From an uncultured Bacteroidales bacterium (GTDB lineage: Bacteria; Bacteroidota; Bacteroidia; Bacteroidales; Bacteroidaceae), in the NCBI GenBank assembly GCA_902800305.1, contig CADCDP010000007.1, forward strand, positions 55,448 to 119,447: a stretch of 64,000 nt of DNA. Reading direction: 5' to 3'. A program made the position numbers and the translations under genes. The notes below the pieces were generated by a model. The model worked only from the letters and a program-made list of their open reading frames with translations, made no database searches and was not told where the DNA came from. Numbering within the stretch: position 1 is the stretch's first letter; each line of letters opens with the position of its first letter. This document shows positions 22,930-31,800 of the stretch, one piece after another.

Positions 22930-24030
22930 ATGAAAAAAGAGACCTACGAAAAACAAAAAGCCTTTGCCGGAGCGAAAAAGCCGTCCATGCTCCGCCGATG
23001 TCTCGACCACGACTACACCGACCGCCAAATCTATATGCTCACCCTTACCACCGAAGGGCGGCGACCCCTTTTCGGCCAAGTGAAAGGCGACCCGCAAGCC
23101 CCGAAAGGCTCAGCCAACAGCGCCCACATCGAGCTGAGCGAACTGGGAGAGGCAGTGCGCCAAAACTGGTTCGCCATTCCCCGACACTACCCCAAGATGA
23201 AGGTCTTAGCGCTCCAGATGATGCCCGACCACCTGCACGGCATCCTCTTTGTGACGGAGAAGATGGACAAACCCCTGGGTCAAGCCATCGCCGGCTTCAA
23301 GGCCGGCTGCAACAAGGCCTACCGCGAGCTGCTGCTGCACCAGCCAGTTCAGTATGTTGCGGCAGTGCCGCAACAGACACAACAGGCAGTGCCGCAACAG
23401 ACACAACAGGCTCGCCCCCCTCGCTCCACCTACGACCGCTCCCACGGCCTCCTCTTCTCCCCTGGCTACAACGACCGCCTCCTCATCCGCGCAGGACAAC
23501 TCGACACCTGGCTCAATTATCTCGACGACAACCCGCGCCGCCTCCTGATGAAACGCCAGCACCCCGACCTCTTCCGTGTCCGCTTCGGACTCACCATCGG
23601 CCACCAGACCTACTCTGCCCTTGGCAACCGCTTCCTCCTCACCTATCCCGACCGACGGCAAGTGCAGTGTTCGCGAAGCCTGACCGAAGGGCAAATCCAG
23701 GAGCGCATCGACCAAGCCCTTGCCGCCGCACAACTCGGAGCAGTCCATGTGTCGCCCGCCATCTCGAAAGGCGAGAAAGCCGTGATGCGTGCCCTGCTCA
23801 ACGCCCAATGCCCCCTCATCTACCTCGAAGAGAACGGCCTCACCCCCTACACCAAACCCAATGGGGAGTTCTTCGAGGCCTGTTCACGAGGCCAACTGCT
23901 CATCCTCGCCCCCTGGGGACACCACAACGAGCATCTCCTCATTACTCGCAACAAATGCCTCACCCTCAACGCCATGACCCGCCAAATCTGCGAAGGTGAG
24001 CCGCATTTCACGGGAAACGACCCCTGTTAG
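22930..24030 (+). CDS. REP-associated tyrosine transposase (RAYT) with an extra C-terminal domain
   Basis: 366 residues from ATG at 22930; the frame opens further upstream through the REPs, but those starts lie inside the repeats. The N-terminal 215 residues are a Y1 HUH domain: the metal-binding HxH is His101-Leu-His103 in MMPDHLHGILF, and the nucleophile candidate is Tyr197 in LNYLDDNPRR. RAYTs nick and rejoin REP palindromes. Two in-frame REP-derived stretches (VAAVPQQTQQAVPQQTQQ, encoded at about 23355-23408) sit between them in a linker. The C-terminal 140 residues (VSPAISKGEKAVMRALL, PLIYLEENGLTPYTKP, GQLLILAPW, ITRNKCLTLNAMTRQI) are not part of typical RAYTs and resemble a Rossmann-like SLOG/DprA fold. 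The length is therefore well above usual RAYTs. Confidence 0.85.
   Translation: MKKETYEKQKAFAGAKKPSMLRRCLDHDYTDRQIYMLTLTTEGRRPLFGQVKGDPQAPKGSANSAHIELSELGEAVRQNWFAIPRHYPKMKVLALQMMPDHLHGILFVTEKMDKPLGQAIAGFKAGCNKAYRELLLHQPVQYVAAVPQQTQQAVPQQTQQARPPRSTYDRSHGLLFSPGYNDRLLIRAGQLDTWLNYLDDNPRRLLMKRQHPDLFRVRFGLTIGHQTYSALGNRFLLTYPDRRQVQCSRSLTEGQIQERIDQALAAAQLGAVHVSPAISKGEKAVMRALLNAQCPLIYLEENGLTPYTKPNGEFFEACSRGQLLILAPWGHHNEHLLITRNKCLTLNAMTRQICEGEPHFTGNDPC
23357..23409. repeat. REP palindrome and 24-bp tandem repeat inside the RAYT coding sequence
   Basis: TTGCGGC-AGT-GCCGCAA at 23357-23373 is followed by a second GCAGTGCCGCAACAGACACA unit with a 24-bp period. The period is a multiple of three and encodes AVPQQTQQ twice. 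Confidence 0.8.
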
Positions 24031-24074
24031 TAGAAAAAAGAGGCGGAAGTTATCGCCGAATGACCGAAAAACGC

Positions 24075-24082
24075 TAACTTTG
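24075..24082 (+). promoter_or_regulatory. -7 box upstream of the patatin gene
   Basis: TAACTTTG 28 bp before the ATG, in the context ACGCTAACTTTGCCGCC. Confidence 0.5.
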
Positions 24083-24109
24083 CCGCCAAAAACGAAAGAA
24101 GACACAGAC

Positions 24110-24958
24110 ATGAAAACAGGACTGGTGTTGGAGGGTGGCGGGATGCGCTCGCTCTTCTCTGAAGGATTTTTCGATGTGATGCTGGAAAAAGGCATCAGGG
24201 TGGACGGCATCATCGGGGTGTCGGCAGGAGCCTTGTTTGGCTGCAACTTCAAATCGCGCCAACCAGGGCGAGGACTGCGCTACAACATCCGTTTCAAGGA
24301 CGACCCTCGCTACATGGGCTGGCGGTCGATGCTCACCACGGGCAACTACGTAGCACCCAAGTTCGCTTTCCACACCATGCCGATGGAGCTGGATGTGGTG
24401 GACATCCCCACCTTCGAGACCGACCCCACAGAGTTCCACCTTGTCTGCACCGACGTGGAGACGGGACAGGCGGTTTACCACCGCGTGGAGCGCATCGACG
24501 ACCACGAACTGGAGTGGTTTCGCGCCACAGGATCCATGCCCATCGTCTCCCGACCCGTCCGCATCGACGGTCGGCAGTTGCTCGACGGAGGCATGGTGGA
24601 CTGCATCCCCCTGCGCCACTTCCAAAGCATCGGCTTCGGGCGCAACCTCGTCGTCCTGACCCGTCCCGAAGGCTACCAGAAAGCCCCTTCGCGCCTCACT
24701 CCCCCACTCTGCCGACTCTTCCACCCCCACCACCCCAAGGTGGCGGAGTGCATGAAGCGGCGGCACGAGATGTACAACGCACAGCTTCAGTACCTCGAAA
24801 CCGAGGCACAGAAGGGGAACACCCTGCTGGTTCGCCCCGACCATCCCCTCGACATCGGCCGCATCGAACTGGACGAACCCAAGCTCCGTGCCATCTACGA
24901 CCACGGTCGCCAAAAAGCCCTCGCCATGCTTTCGCAAGTGCGTGACTTCCTCGGGTAG
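24110..24958 (+). CDS. Patatin-like phospholipase family protein
   Basis: 282 residues with the patatin Ser-Asp dyad. The oxyanion loop is GGGMR, the nucleophile is Ser38 in GVSAGA and the acid is Asp159 in LDGGMVD. No signal peptide or membrane segment is visible, so it is probably cytoplasmic and resembles the bacterial RssA/YjjU type of patatin proteins. It would hydrolyse acyl chains from phospholipids; the physiological substrate is unknown. The start is the ATG at 24110 following its own promoter rather than longer in-frame extensions that overlap the RAYT gene. Confidence 0.9.
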   Translation: MKTGLVLEGGGMRSLFSEGFFDVMLEKGIRVDGIIGVSAGALFGCNFKSRQPGRGLRYNIRFKDDPRYMGWRSMLTTGNYVAPKFAFHTMPMELDVVDIPTFETDPTEFHLVCTDVETGQAVYHRVERIDDHELEWFRATGSMPIVSRPVRIDGRQLLDGGMVDCIPLRHFQSIGFGRNLVVLTRPEGYQKAPSRLTPPLCRLFHPHHPKVAECMKRRHEMYNAQLQYLETEAQKGNTLLVRPDHPLDIGRIELDEPKLRAIYDHGRQKALAMLSQVRDFLG

Positions 24959-24981
24959 CACCCCACCCGCACAAGCCCACA

Positions 24982-25434
24982 CTATGCCATCAGCACCTCG
25001 CTCACCGAATGTACATTGTGCCGCTGCTGCACATACTTCTCGAACTCGTCCATGACACACTCCGTGGCTATCTCCACGTTCTTCACACGTCCGAAGTCCT
25101 CGCGGAGGCAGAGCGAATGGACATCGTCGGCACAACCCCACGCCACCCAAATCTCCACCTCATGCCCCTCCCACGCTTCGGCATAGCCCGTCGAAGCCAG
25201 CGCATAGTCGGTGTGGAACAAGGCACAGGCTCCCCGCACCATCTGCTCCGCCACCTCGCGCGACACCACTCCATAACGCTCAATCATCTCATGCGGCACT
25301 CCGAGCATCTGCTCCTTCACCGCATTCTGGTAGGCCACCACCCCACCCTCATAATACTTGCTCGCGCCGCTCCTGGCGGTGATGGCGGCGGCAATGCGTC
25401 CGCCCGTGCACGATTCTGCTGTCGATATGCTCAT
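24982..25434 (-). CDS. CinA C-terminal-like protein (PncC/NMN amidase family), diverged
   Basis: 150 residues. It starts MSISTAESCTGG, matching the SAESCTGG motif of CinA/PncC proteins, followed by GASKYYEGGVVAYQNAVK and LGVPHEMIERYGVVSREVAEQM, both typical. Family members deamidate nicotinamide mononucleotide. The normally conserved TGIAGPxGG loop is replaced by STGYAEAWEGHEVE, so catalytic activity is uncertain. It lies in the gap between the convergent patatin gene and the surface protein pair. Confidence 0.75.
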   Translation of the reverse strand: MSISTAESCTGGRIAAAITARSGASKYYEGGVVAYQNAVKEQMLGVPHEMIERYGVVSREVAEQMVRGACALFHTDYALASTGYAEAWEGHEVEIWVAWGCADDVHSLCLREDFGRVKNVEIATECVMDEFEKYVQQRHNVHSVSEVLMA

Positions 25435-25458
25435 ACGTCAGTCCTCTCTTTGGGTTTG

Positions 25459-25466
25459 CAAAGATA
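25459..25466 (-). promoter_or_regulatory. -7 box upstream of the CinA-like gene
   Basis: Minus-strand TATCTTTG, 24 bp before the ATG at 25434. Confidence 0.5.
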
Positions 25467-25514
25467 CAACATTTACTTACTCCTTTCCTCCATGGAGAGC
25501 GGAGAGGGGGCGTG

Positions 25515-28500
25515 TCAAGGAATGAAGAGTTTCTTGCCTCCCTGGATGTACATGCCCCTTGCGCTGGGCTTGCCGCTGAGACGGCGCCCGTCGAGGGTGT
25601 AATAGACGGCAGAGGAAGGAGCATCGACTGCCGCGTGCAGAGGAGTGATGCTGGTGGCCTCGCCATCGAAGTTCAGCACGATGGAGCGGACGTTGGCTTC
25701 GCTGGCATCGTTCAGATGGAAGTAGGCGCGGAAGGCGTTGACCTTGAAGCCTTCCTGCGATGGATAGTAGAGCGTGTTGCCGGCTCCGAGGTAGAGGTTC
25801 ACCTTGTCGGCAGAGTAGATGTCGGTGTGGTCATAGGTGCCGATGAAGGTGAGGCTGCCATCATCGGTGGTGGCGTCGTTGGTGGTGGCGTCGCTGACGG
25901 TCACGCCGTGGAACATGGGGTTCACGATGTTCGTGGAGCTCTTGTCCCACTTGATGATGAACGGTGTGCCAGCAGGGATGGTAGCCGCACTGACGAAGTT
26001 CAGCGTCAGGATGCCTTTGCTGCTCAGTCCGCTCGTCTTGGTGTTGAGCGTCATGGCCTGCACGCCCTCGCCATCGAGCACACTGCCCTCAATCGTCACA
26101 TCGAACGGCAGGCACAGCGTGTTCCATGCGCCGTCCTTGTAGAGCGTGCGGCCGTTGAGGGTCAGGTCCACAGCGGTGCTCAGGGGCGTGGTGCGCTCCT
26201 CGGCGGTGAGGGCGGCATTGAGCTGGGCCATCAGGGTGAGGAAGCCGCTGTTGTCCTTCGTGTCCTGCGGAGCGAGGCCAGTGGCGGTATCGGTGCTGCC
26301 ATCGTTGCAGCCTATGGCACTGGCAGCGTTGTCGAGAGCGTTGCCGTTGTTGTCCTTGCCGCTAATGGCGGTGTCGGTGTAGTAGCAGTTCTTGACGGTG
26401 CTTTTGTTCCAGCCGGCGATGGCACCGATGAATTTATTGCCTTCGAGGATGGTGCCGAGGTAGAGGCAGTCGCTGACTGTTCCTTCTTTTTGGCTGGCGA
26501 TGCCACTGACTCCTTGATCGCCTTCGATGGTGACATCGCTGAGGACGTGGCAGTTAGTGACTTTGCCGCCACCATAGATATCGCCAACGATGCCACCGAG
26601 GTACCATCTGCCTTTGATAACGGCATCGGCAAGGATGACGTTCTTCACCTCGGCACCATTGATACCGCCGAAAAGGCCGCGATAGTCACCGTCCCCATTT
26701 ATGCGGATGCCGCTAATGACGTGGTTCTGTCCGTCGAAGTTGCCACTGAAGGAGTAGTTGCTGGTGCCGATGCGCGTGTAGTTGCTCTCCGTTTCACCGA
26801 GACCGCTGTAGTTGTAAGTGATGTCGGCACCCAGCTTGAAGTACTTGCCGCTGTAGCTCGTGCCGCCGTTCACGCGTTGTGCCAGCATGTCGAGCTGTTC
26901 CTTATTGTATATCATGTAGGCTGTGGCCTCGGTGTCGCCAGTGGTCTCCTTTTCCCAGTCGATGAGGGTGAGAGTACTGATGGTCACGTTCTGGTCGGGC
27001 ATGGCGAGGGTGTAGTAACTATTGCCGGGTGTGAGCGTGCCGCCACTGGCGGTGTAGTCGCCGAACTGGTAGCCCGCAGGTGGTACGTTGGTTCGGCTGA
27101 GCGTCAGGTACACATACTGGGAATCGCCAGCGTAGAGCACGTCGCCGTATTTCATGCCGTTCATAAAATTCTCTTCGCCGTCCTTATAGACGGTGATGCC
27201 GCTCACGTTGTATGTATAGGCGGTGCCATTGACGGCCACGGTCATGGCCTCGCCCGCCGTGATGCTGAGAGCCGGCTTGCCCTGGTTGTTCGTAGAGCCG
27301 AGGGCGCGGGTGTAGTAGCGGTTTTTTTTCTCTGTTGTACCAAAATTTTTATAGTATGCAAAGGTTTGGCTGTCCTTGGTCGCCTCGTTCTCACCCTCGC
27401 CGAGAGCAGCTGGGGCGTAAAGTGATTGGGTGATGGAGAGACCTGTAGCGTTGTTGCCATTGGCATTGCCCACGAAGCCTCCGCAGCAGGTGGTGGCAGC
27501 GGTGTCCAGTATCTTGCCATCGAAGACGCAGCCCTCGATGGTGAGTTGGCTGCCTGAACCATTGTTACCTACGATGCCGCCGTGGTAGCCTTCGCCCGAG
27601 GTATAGCTGTGGATGACGGTGCTGACGCGGCAGTTCTCAATCTTTACTGTGCCATACTGGGTACCGACGAGGCCCCCAGCGTATTGCTTCGAGGTGTGGA
27701 TGTGGCCTACAACGTGCAGGTTTTTAATCAAACAGCCGTTCTCCACGTTGCGGAAGGGCGCAGCCTTGTCGTTGCTGACGGGTTCCGATGCCGAACCGTA
27801 GCTGACGGTGAGCATGTGGCTGTCGCCGTCGAAGGTGCCGGTGAAGTCATGATAACTGCCGCCCGCCATGCGGGTGACCTCGATGTCCGCACCGAGCTTC
27901 ACGGTCTTGTTGTCGAAGTAGCCTTTGGTGTTTTCGGCCAGCAGGTCGCAGAACACGCCCCAGCCCTCGGCGGTGTGGATGGTGTACTCAGTGCCCGCGT
28001 CGTTCACGGAGAAGTGCGCAGGGTCGGGAATCCAGACCGAATAGTCCGTGCCGTTGAAGGTCACGCTTGCGGTCTTTCGGTCAGCTGATGTCGTTATGGT
28101 GGCATCGACCATCGTTGAGATGTCCGGGTCGTCTGTGCAAGTGAACGTGGCCGTGCAGGTCGAACAGTCCTCCGACCAGTACCACGTTGGCGTGTTCACT
28201 TCCATGCAAGTGACGGTACAGACCTCCACAAAGACATTATCAGTATTTGAGGCACCTTGTGCAAAATTCGGGTTCCATGAAAGGCCCGAAGAGCTCTGCC
28301 CTGGTGTGAGGCTTGTTATGCTGGATAGCTGCCATCTGTCGTCTTGTGTCGCCGTTGCATACAAGTCAACCAGAAAATTTTCATATTTTGCTTCCAAGAC
28401 CTTTTGGTCGACATCGACCCCAGACACTGTTTTCCAATACAATTGCACGGAACCGACTGTATTTTTAATATTCTTCCACTCCACTTTGTAGAAATGGTTG

Positions 28501-28712
28501 CTGTAGGTGAAATAGCCCGTGGCGGTGCCCGACGAGACAGGGAGGAAGTCGGTAAGATACTCGTCTGCCCACGCCGTGGCGGTGGTGAACACCATGAGGG
28601 CGAGGGTCATCGTCACTCTCGCAAACATTCTTTTGAGCGATGCCCGCAATGGCTTACGCTCGGCAAAGCTCAAGCAGGCTTGGGTCCGCTCTCTTTCGAC
28701 TGTCTTTTTCAT
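25515..28712 (-). CDS. GLUG-type surface protein with extended signal peptide
   Basis: 1065 residues. A long basic N-region (MKKTVERERTQACLSFAERK and on to about residue 31) precedes the hydrophobic core and cleavage site (TTATAWA-DE). The body is beta-helical, with GLUG-like repeats such as GLFGGINGAEVKNVIL, GGIVGDIYGGGKVTNCHV and GGLVGTQYGTVKIENCRV. Near residue 880 is the block NGRTLYKDGAWNTLCLPF, and the C-terminus reads YYTLDGRRLSGKPSARGMYI then QGGKKLFIP, a tail common on exported Prevotella proteins. The likely role is adhesion or surface display; the ligand is unknown. It is paralogous to the next gene upstream and lies 118 bp from it with its own promoter. Confidence 0.8.
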   Translation of the reverse strand: MKKTVERERTQACLSFAERKPLRASLKRMFARVTMTLALMVFTTATAWADEYLTDFLPVSSGTATGYFTYSNHFYKVEWKNIKNTVGSVQLYWKTVSGVDVDQKVLEAKYENFLVDLYATATQDDRWQLSSITSLTPGQSSSGLSWNPNFAQGASNTDNVFVEVCTVTCMEVNTPTWYWSEDCSTCTATFTCTDDPDISTMVDATITTSADRKTASVTFNGTDYSVWIPDPAHFSVNDAGTEYTIHTAEGWGVFCDLLAENTKGYFDNKTVKLGADIEVTRMAGGSYHDFTGTFDGDSHMLTVSYGSASEPVSNDKAAPFRNVENGCLIKNLHVVGHIHTSKQYAGGLVGTQYGTVKIENCRVSTVIHSYTSGEGYHGGIVGNNGSGSQLTIEGCVFDGKILDTAATTCCGGFVGNANGNNATGLSITQSLYAPAALGEGENEATKDSQTFAYYKNFGTTEKKNRYYTRALGSTNNQGKPALSITAGEAMTVAVNGTAYTYNVSGITVYKDGEENFMNGMKYGDVLYAGDSQYVYLTLSRTNVPPAGYQFGDYTASGGTLTPGNSYYTLAMPDQNVTISTLTLIDWEKETTGDTEATAYMIYNKEQLDMLAQRVNGGTSYSGKYFKLGADITYNYSGLGETESNYTRIGTSNYSFSGNFDGQNHVISGIRINGDGDYRGLFGGINGAEVKNVILADAVIKGRWYLGGIVGDIYGGGKVTNCHVLSDVTIEGDQGVSGIASQKEGTVSDCLYLGTILEGNKFIGAIAGWNKSTVKNCYYTDTAISGKDNNGNALDNAASAIGCNDGSTDTATGLAPQDTKDNSGFLTLMAQLNAALTAEERTTPLSTAVDLTLNGRTLYKDGAWNTLCLPFDVTIEGSVLDGEGVQAMTLNTKTSGLSSKGILTLNFVSAATIPAGTPFIIKWDKSSTNIVNPMFHGVTVSDATTNDATTDDGSLTFIGTYDHTDIYSADKVNLYLGAGNTLYYPSQEGFKVNAFRAYFHLNDASEANVRSIVLNFDGEATSITPLHAAVDAPSSAVYYTLDGRRLSGKPSARGMYIQGGKKLFIP

Positions 28713-28752
28713 TGTCTTCTATCCGTTTGTATCGTTTGTTTGATTCCGGCTG

Positions 28753-28760
28753 CAAATTTA
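28753..28760 (-). promoter_or_regulatory. -7 box between the two surface protein genes
   Basis: Minus-strand TAAATTTG, 41 bp upstream of the 1065-residue protein's start, so the downstream paralogue can be transcribed separately. Confidence 0.5.
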
Positions 28761-28830
28761 CATAAAAATGTAAGATTTATAAGCCAGTCGTCATAAAAAA
28801 CTTCAATTACTGGGGGCAAATTATTGTCAA

Positions 28831-31800
28831 TTATTGAATGACCACTTTCTTCCCTCCGTGGATGTATATGCCCTTCACGCTGGGTTTGCCGTCCAGTTTG
28901 CGACCGTCGAGGGTGTACCACGCATCACTCTGTCCTCGTACATCGTACATCTTCCCATCGTACATCTCCTGAATTGCGGTGGTCTCGCCGTCGCCGAAGT
29001 CCAAGCGGAAGGAGCGGGCTTTGGCGACAGGGTTCCCCTTGATGTAGGGCACTGAGAAGTAGGCGCGGCAGGAGCGGATGTTATTGTCGGCGGACGAGTA
29101 GTACAGGGTGTTCGCGCTGCCCAGATACAGGATGCTCTTGTCGTTGGCCTCTACCGGCACGGGCGAGTAGCAGCCCACCATCTGTACCTCCGTCAGTCCC
29201 TCGTCGTGATCGCTCACCGTGGTTGAAGCCGTGGCGTCGATGGTCACGCCGTTGAACGTGGGCGAGGTGAAGTCATAGTCTGAAGCATTGCTGTCATAAT
29301 CCGCTGCCTCATCCCACTTCACGATATACGGCACTCCCGCCTCAATCGCCGTAGCCGTCTTGAACGTCAGCCAGAGCGTGCCGTCCGTCGGGTCGAAGCC
29401 GTTCTTGCCGTCCGTGTCCAGCTCCATCAGCGTGGCACCAGCGAAGTCCGCGTGCGCTGCTATCTGCTCCGCCGTGAGGCCAAAGGGCAGGCACAGCGTG
29501 TTCCATGCGCCGTCCTTATAGAGTGTGCGCCCTGTGAGCGTCACGTCGGCGAAGTACCTGGCCATGCTGGTCACGTTGTTCGACGAAGCGTCGGCCAGGC
29601 TCATGGCCTCGGGCGTCATATAGTACAGTCCGTTGTAAAGCAGGCCCCGCGTGTAGGGCGTGATGCCGCTCGTGGTGTAGGCCGTGCCCGCCGTGCCGAT
29701 GTTGGCGGGGGCGGAGGCGAAGCTGTAGCCCAAGCCCTGCGCCGTGCCGAATGTCTCGGTGTAGAAACTGTTGGTGATGGTGGCGGCATAGTTGGCGTGC
29801 TCACGGCTGAAGGTGGCGCTGTTGCCGTCGGCCATCGTCTCACCGTTGGCAAGGGCAGCGGGGGCGCAGATGCTGTTGGTGATGGTGACGGTCTTGCTAT
29901 CGCCCTTCCATCCGATGAAGCCGCCGTTGTCTTTACCGTTGCCATTGACCTTCAGCAGTTTGCCGTTGAAGAGGCATCCCTCGAAGCTGATGGTATTGTT
30001 GTTGGAACGGCTCCAGCCCACGAAGCCGCTGTTGCTGCCGCCCGCGCTGCGGATGGTGGCATGGCTCACGCAGTCGGTGAAGCTGACGGTACTCTCGCAG
30101 TTGCCCACGAAGCCGCCCGCGCCGCCGGTCGAGGTGATGCTGACGTTGCTGGTGCAGTGCTCGATGGTCACGGTGCCGTAGAGTTTGGCGATGAGTCCGC
30201 CGACATGATGCTCCCCGCTGCCCGTGTAGGCTTCATAGATGCTGCCGTCGATGGTGAGGTTGCGGAACTTGGGCTGGCTCCCGTTGTTGTCAGTGGTGTA
30301 GAGGAAGGGGGCCACGTACTGTGCGTTGATGGGATTGTCGGCAGTGCCGTATCTAACGGTCAACGTATGGCCTTGGCCGTCGAAGGTGCCGGTGAAGTCA
30401 TGCTGGCTGCCGCCCGCCATGCGGGTGACGGGGTTCTGAGCCGTGCCGATGTCGGTGCCTAACTTCACCGTCTTGCCGTCGAAGTAGCCTTTGCTATTGT
30501 TGGACAGCAAGTCGCAGAAGATGTTCCAGCCCGCGGTGCTCATGATGGTGTAGGTGCCGTCGCCGTTGTCAGCGAAGTGCGTGGGGTCGATTGTGAAGGT
30601 GGTCGTGACGGTGGCGTCGGCGGTGCCGAGGGTGACGGTCACGCTGCGGCGGTCGGCGCTGACGGAGCCGATGGTGGCGCCGCTGCCGCTGACGGTGGGC
30701 GTGCCGCTGATGAGGAGGCCGACGTCGGTCGAGAGGGTCGCCGTGGCGCCTGCGGCGTAGTAGTTGGCGGTGCCCACGGTGGCGGTGGCCGTGCCGCCGG
30801 CGGTGAGGCCGCTGGGGCCGGTGACGGTATAGACGCGGGCTACCCAGTTGTTGTCGGCCACTACGTCAAAACTCGTGTTGTTGGGTTTGTCGCCGTATGC
30901 GGTGAGGCCATTGGTGCTGTGGTAGTAGTTGACGCTGGTGGGCGAGCCGCTGAAGGAGGTGCAGTGGCCCACGACGATGCCCTGACGGTAGCCGTAGATG
31001 GGTGTGATGCCGTTATAGTTGTAGTAGTACATGGCACTGCTCACATTGGCATCGACCACGTTGCCGCTCATGTAAGTATTGTAGTTTATTTGGCCTGCGA
31101 GTCCGCCGCAGATGCCGCCGCCGCTGACGGTGGTGCCGCTGACCTTGTTGCCCGAGAGCATGGCGAGGTTGGTGATACGGTATTCGCCCACGACACCGCC
31201 GGCGTAGCTGTTGTTGGTGTTGTAGTTGCTGGCGCCGGTGAAGCTGACGGTGCCGCCGATGACGGTGTTGTCATACACGCGGCTACAGTCGGCAGCATAG
31301 CCCACCACGGCTCCGGCGTACTGCGCGCTGCTGCTGGCGGTGACGGTGACGGTGGGGCTTTGGAGCACCACGCCGTGTACCTCGGCAATGTTGGTGTCGT
31401 TGCCGCCGTAAGCGCCGCCCTGGATGTAGCCGAAGAGTCCGGCATACTGGCCGTTAGTGACGGTGACGCTGAGGCCGCTGATGGTGTGGCCGTCGCCGTC
31501 GTAGTGGCCGCTGAACTTGTGGTCGGCGTCCTTGCCGATGGGTGTCCAGTCACCGCTGAGCGTAATGTCGGCGGTCTGCTTGAAGTACTTGCCCTCGTAG
31601 GTCTCGCCGCCGTTCACGTGCTGTGCCAGCAGGTTGAGATGGTTGGGATTGGCGATAATAAAGGGGTCGGTGCTGCTGCCCGTACCAGTCCAGGGAATAG
31701 CGACGACGGTGATGTCAGTATCGGGCATGGTGAACGAGTAGTTGCCGTTGGCGTCGGCTGTAAATGTGTGGTCTCTGCCGTCGTAGTAGCTGACCGAGCC

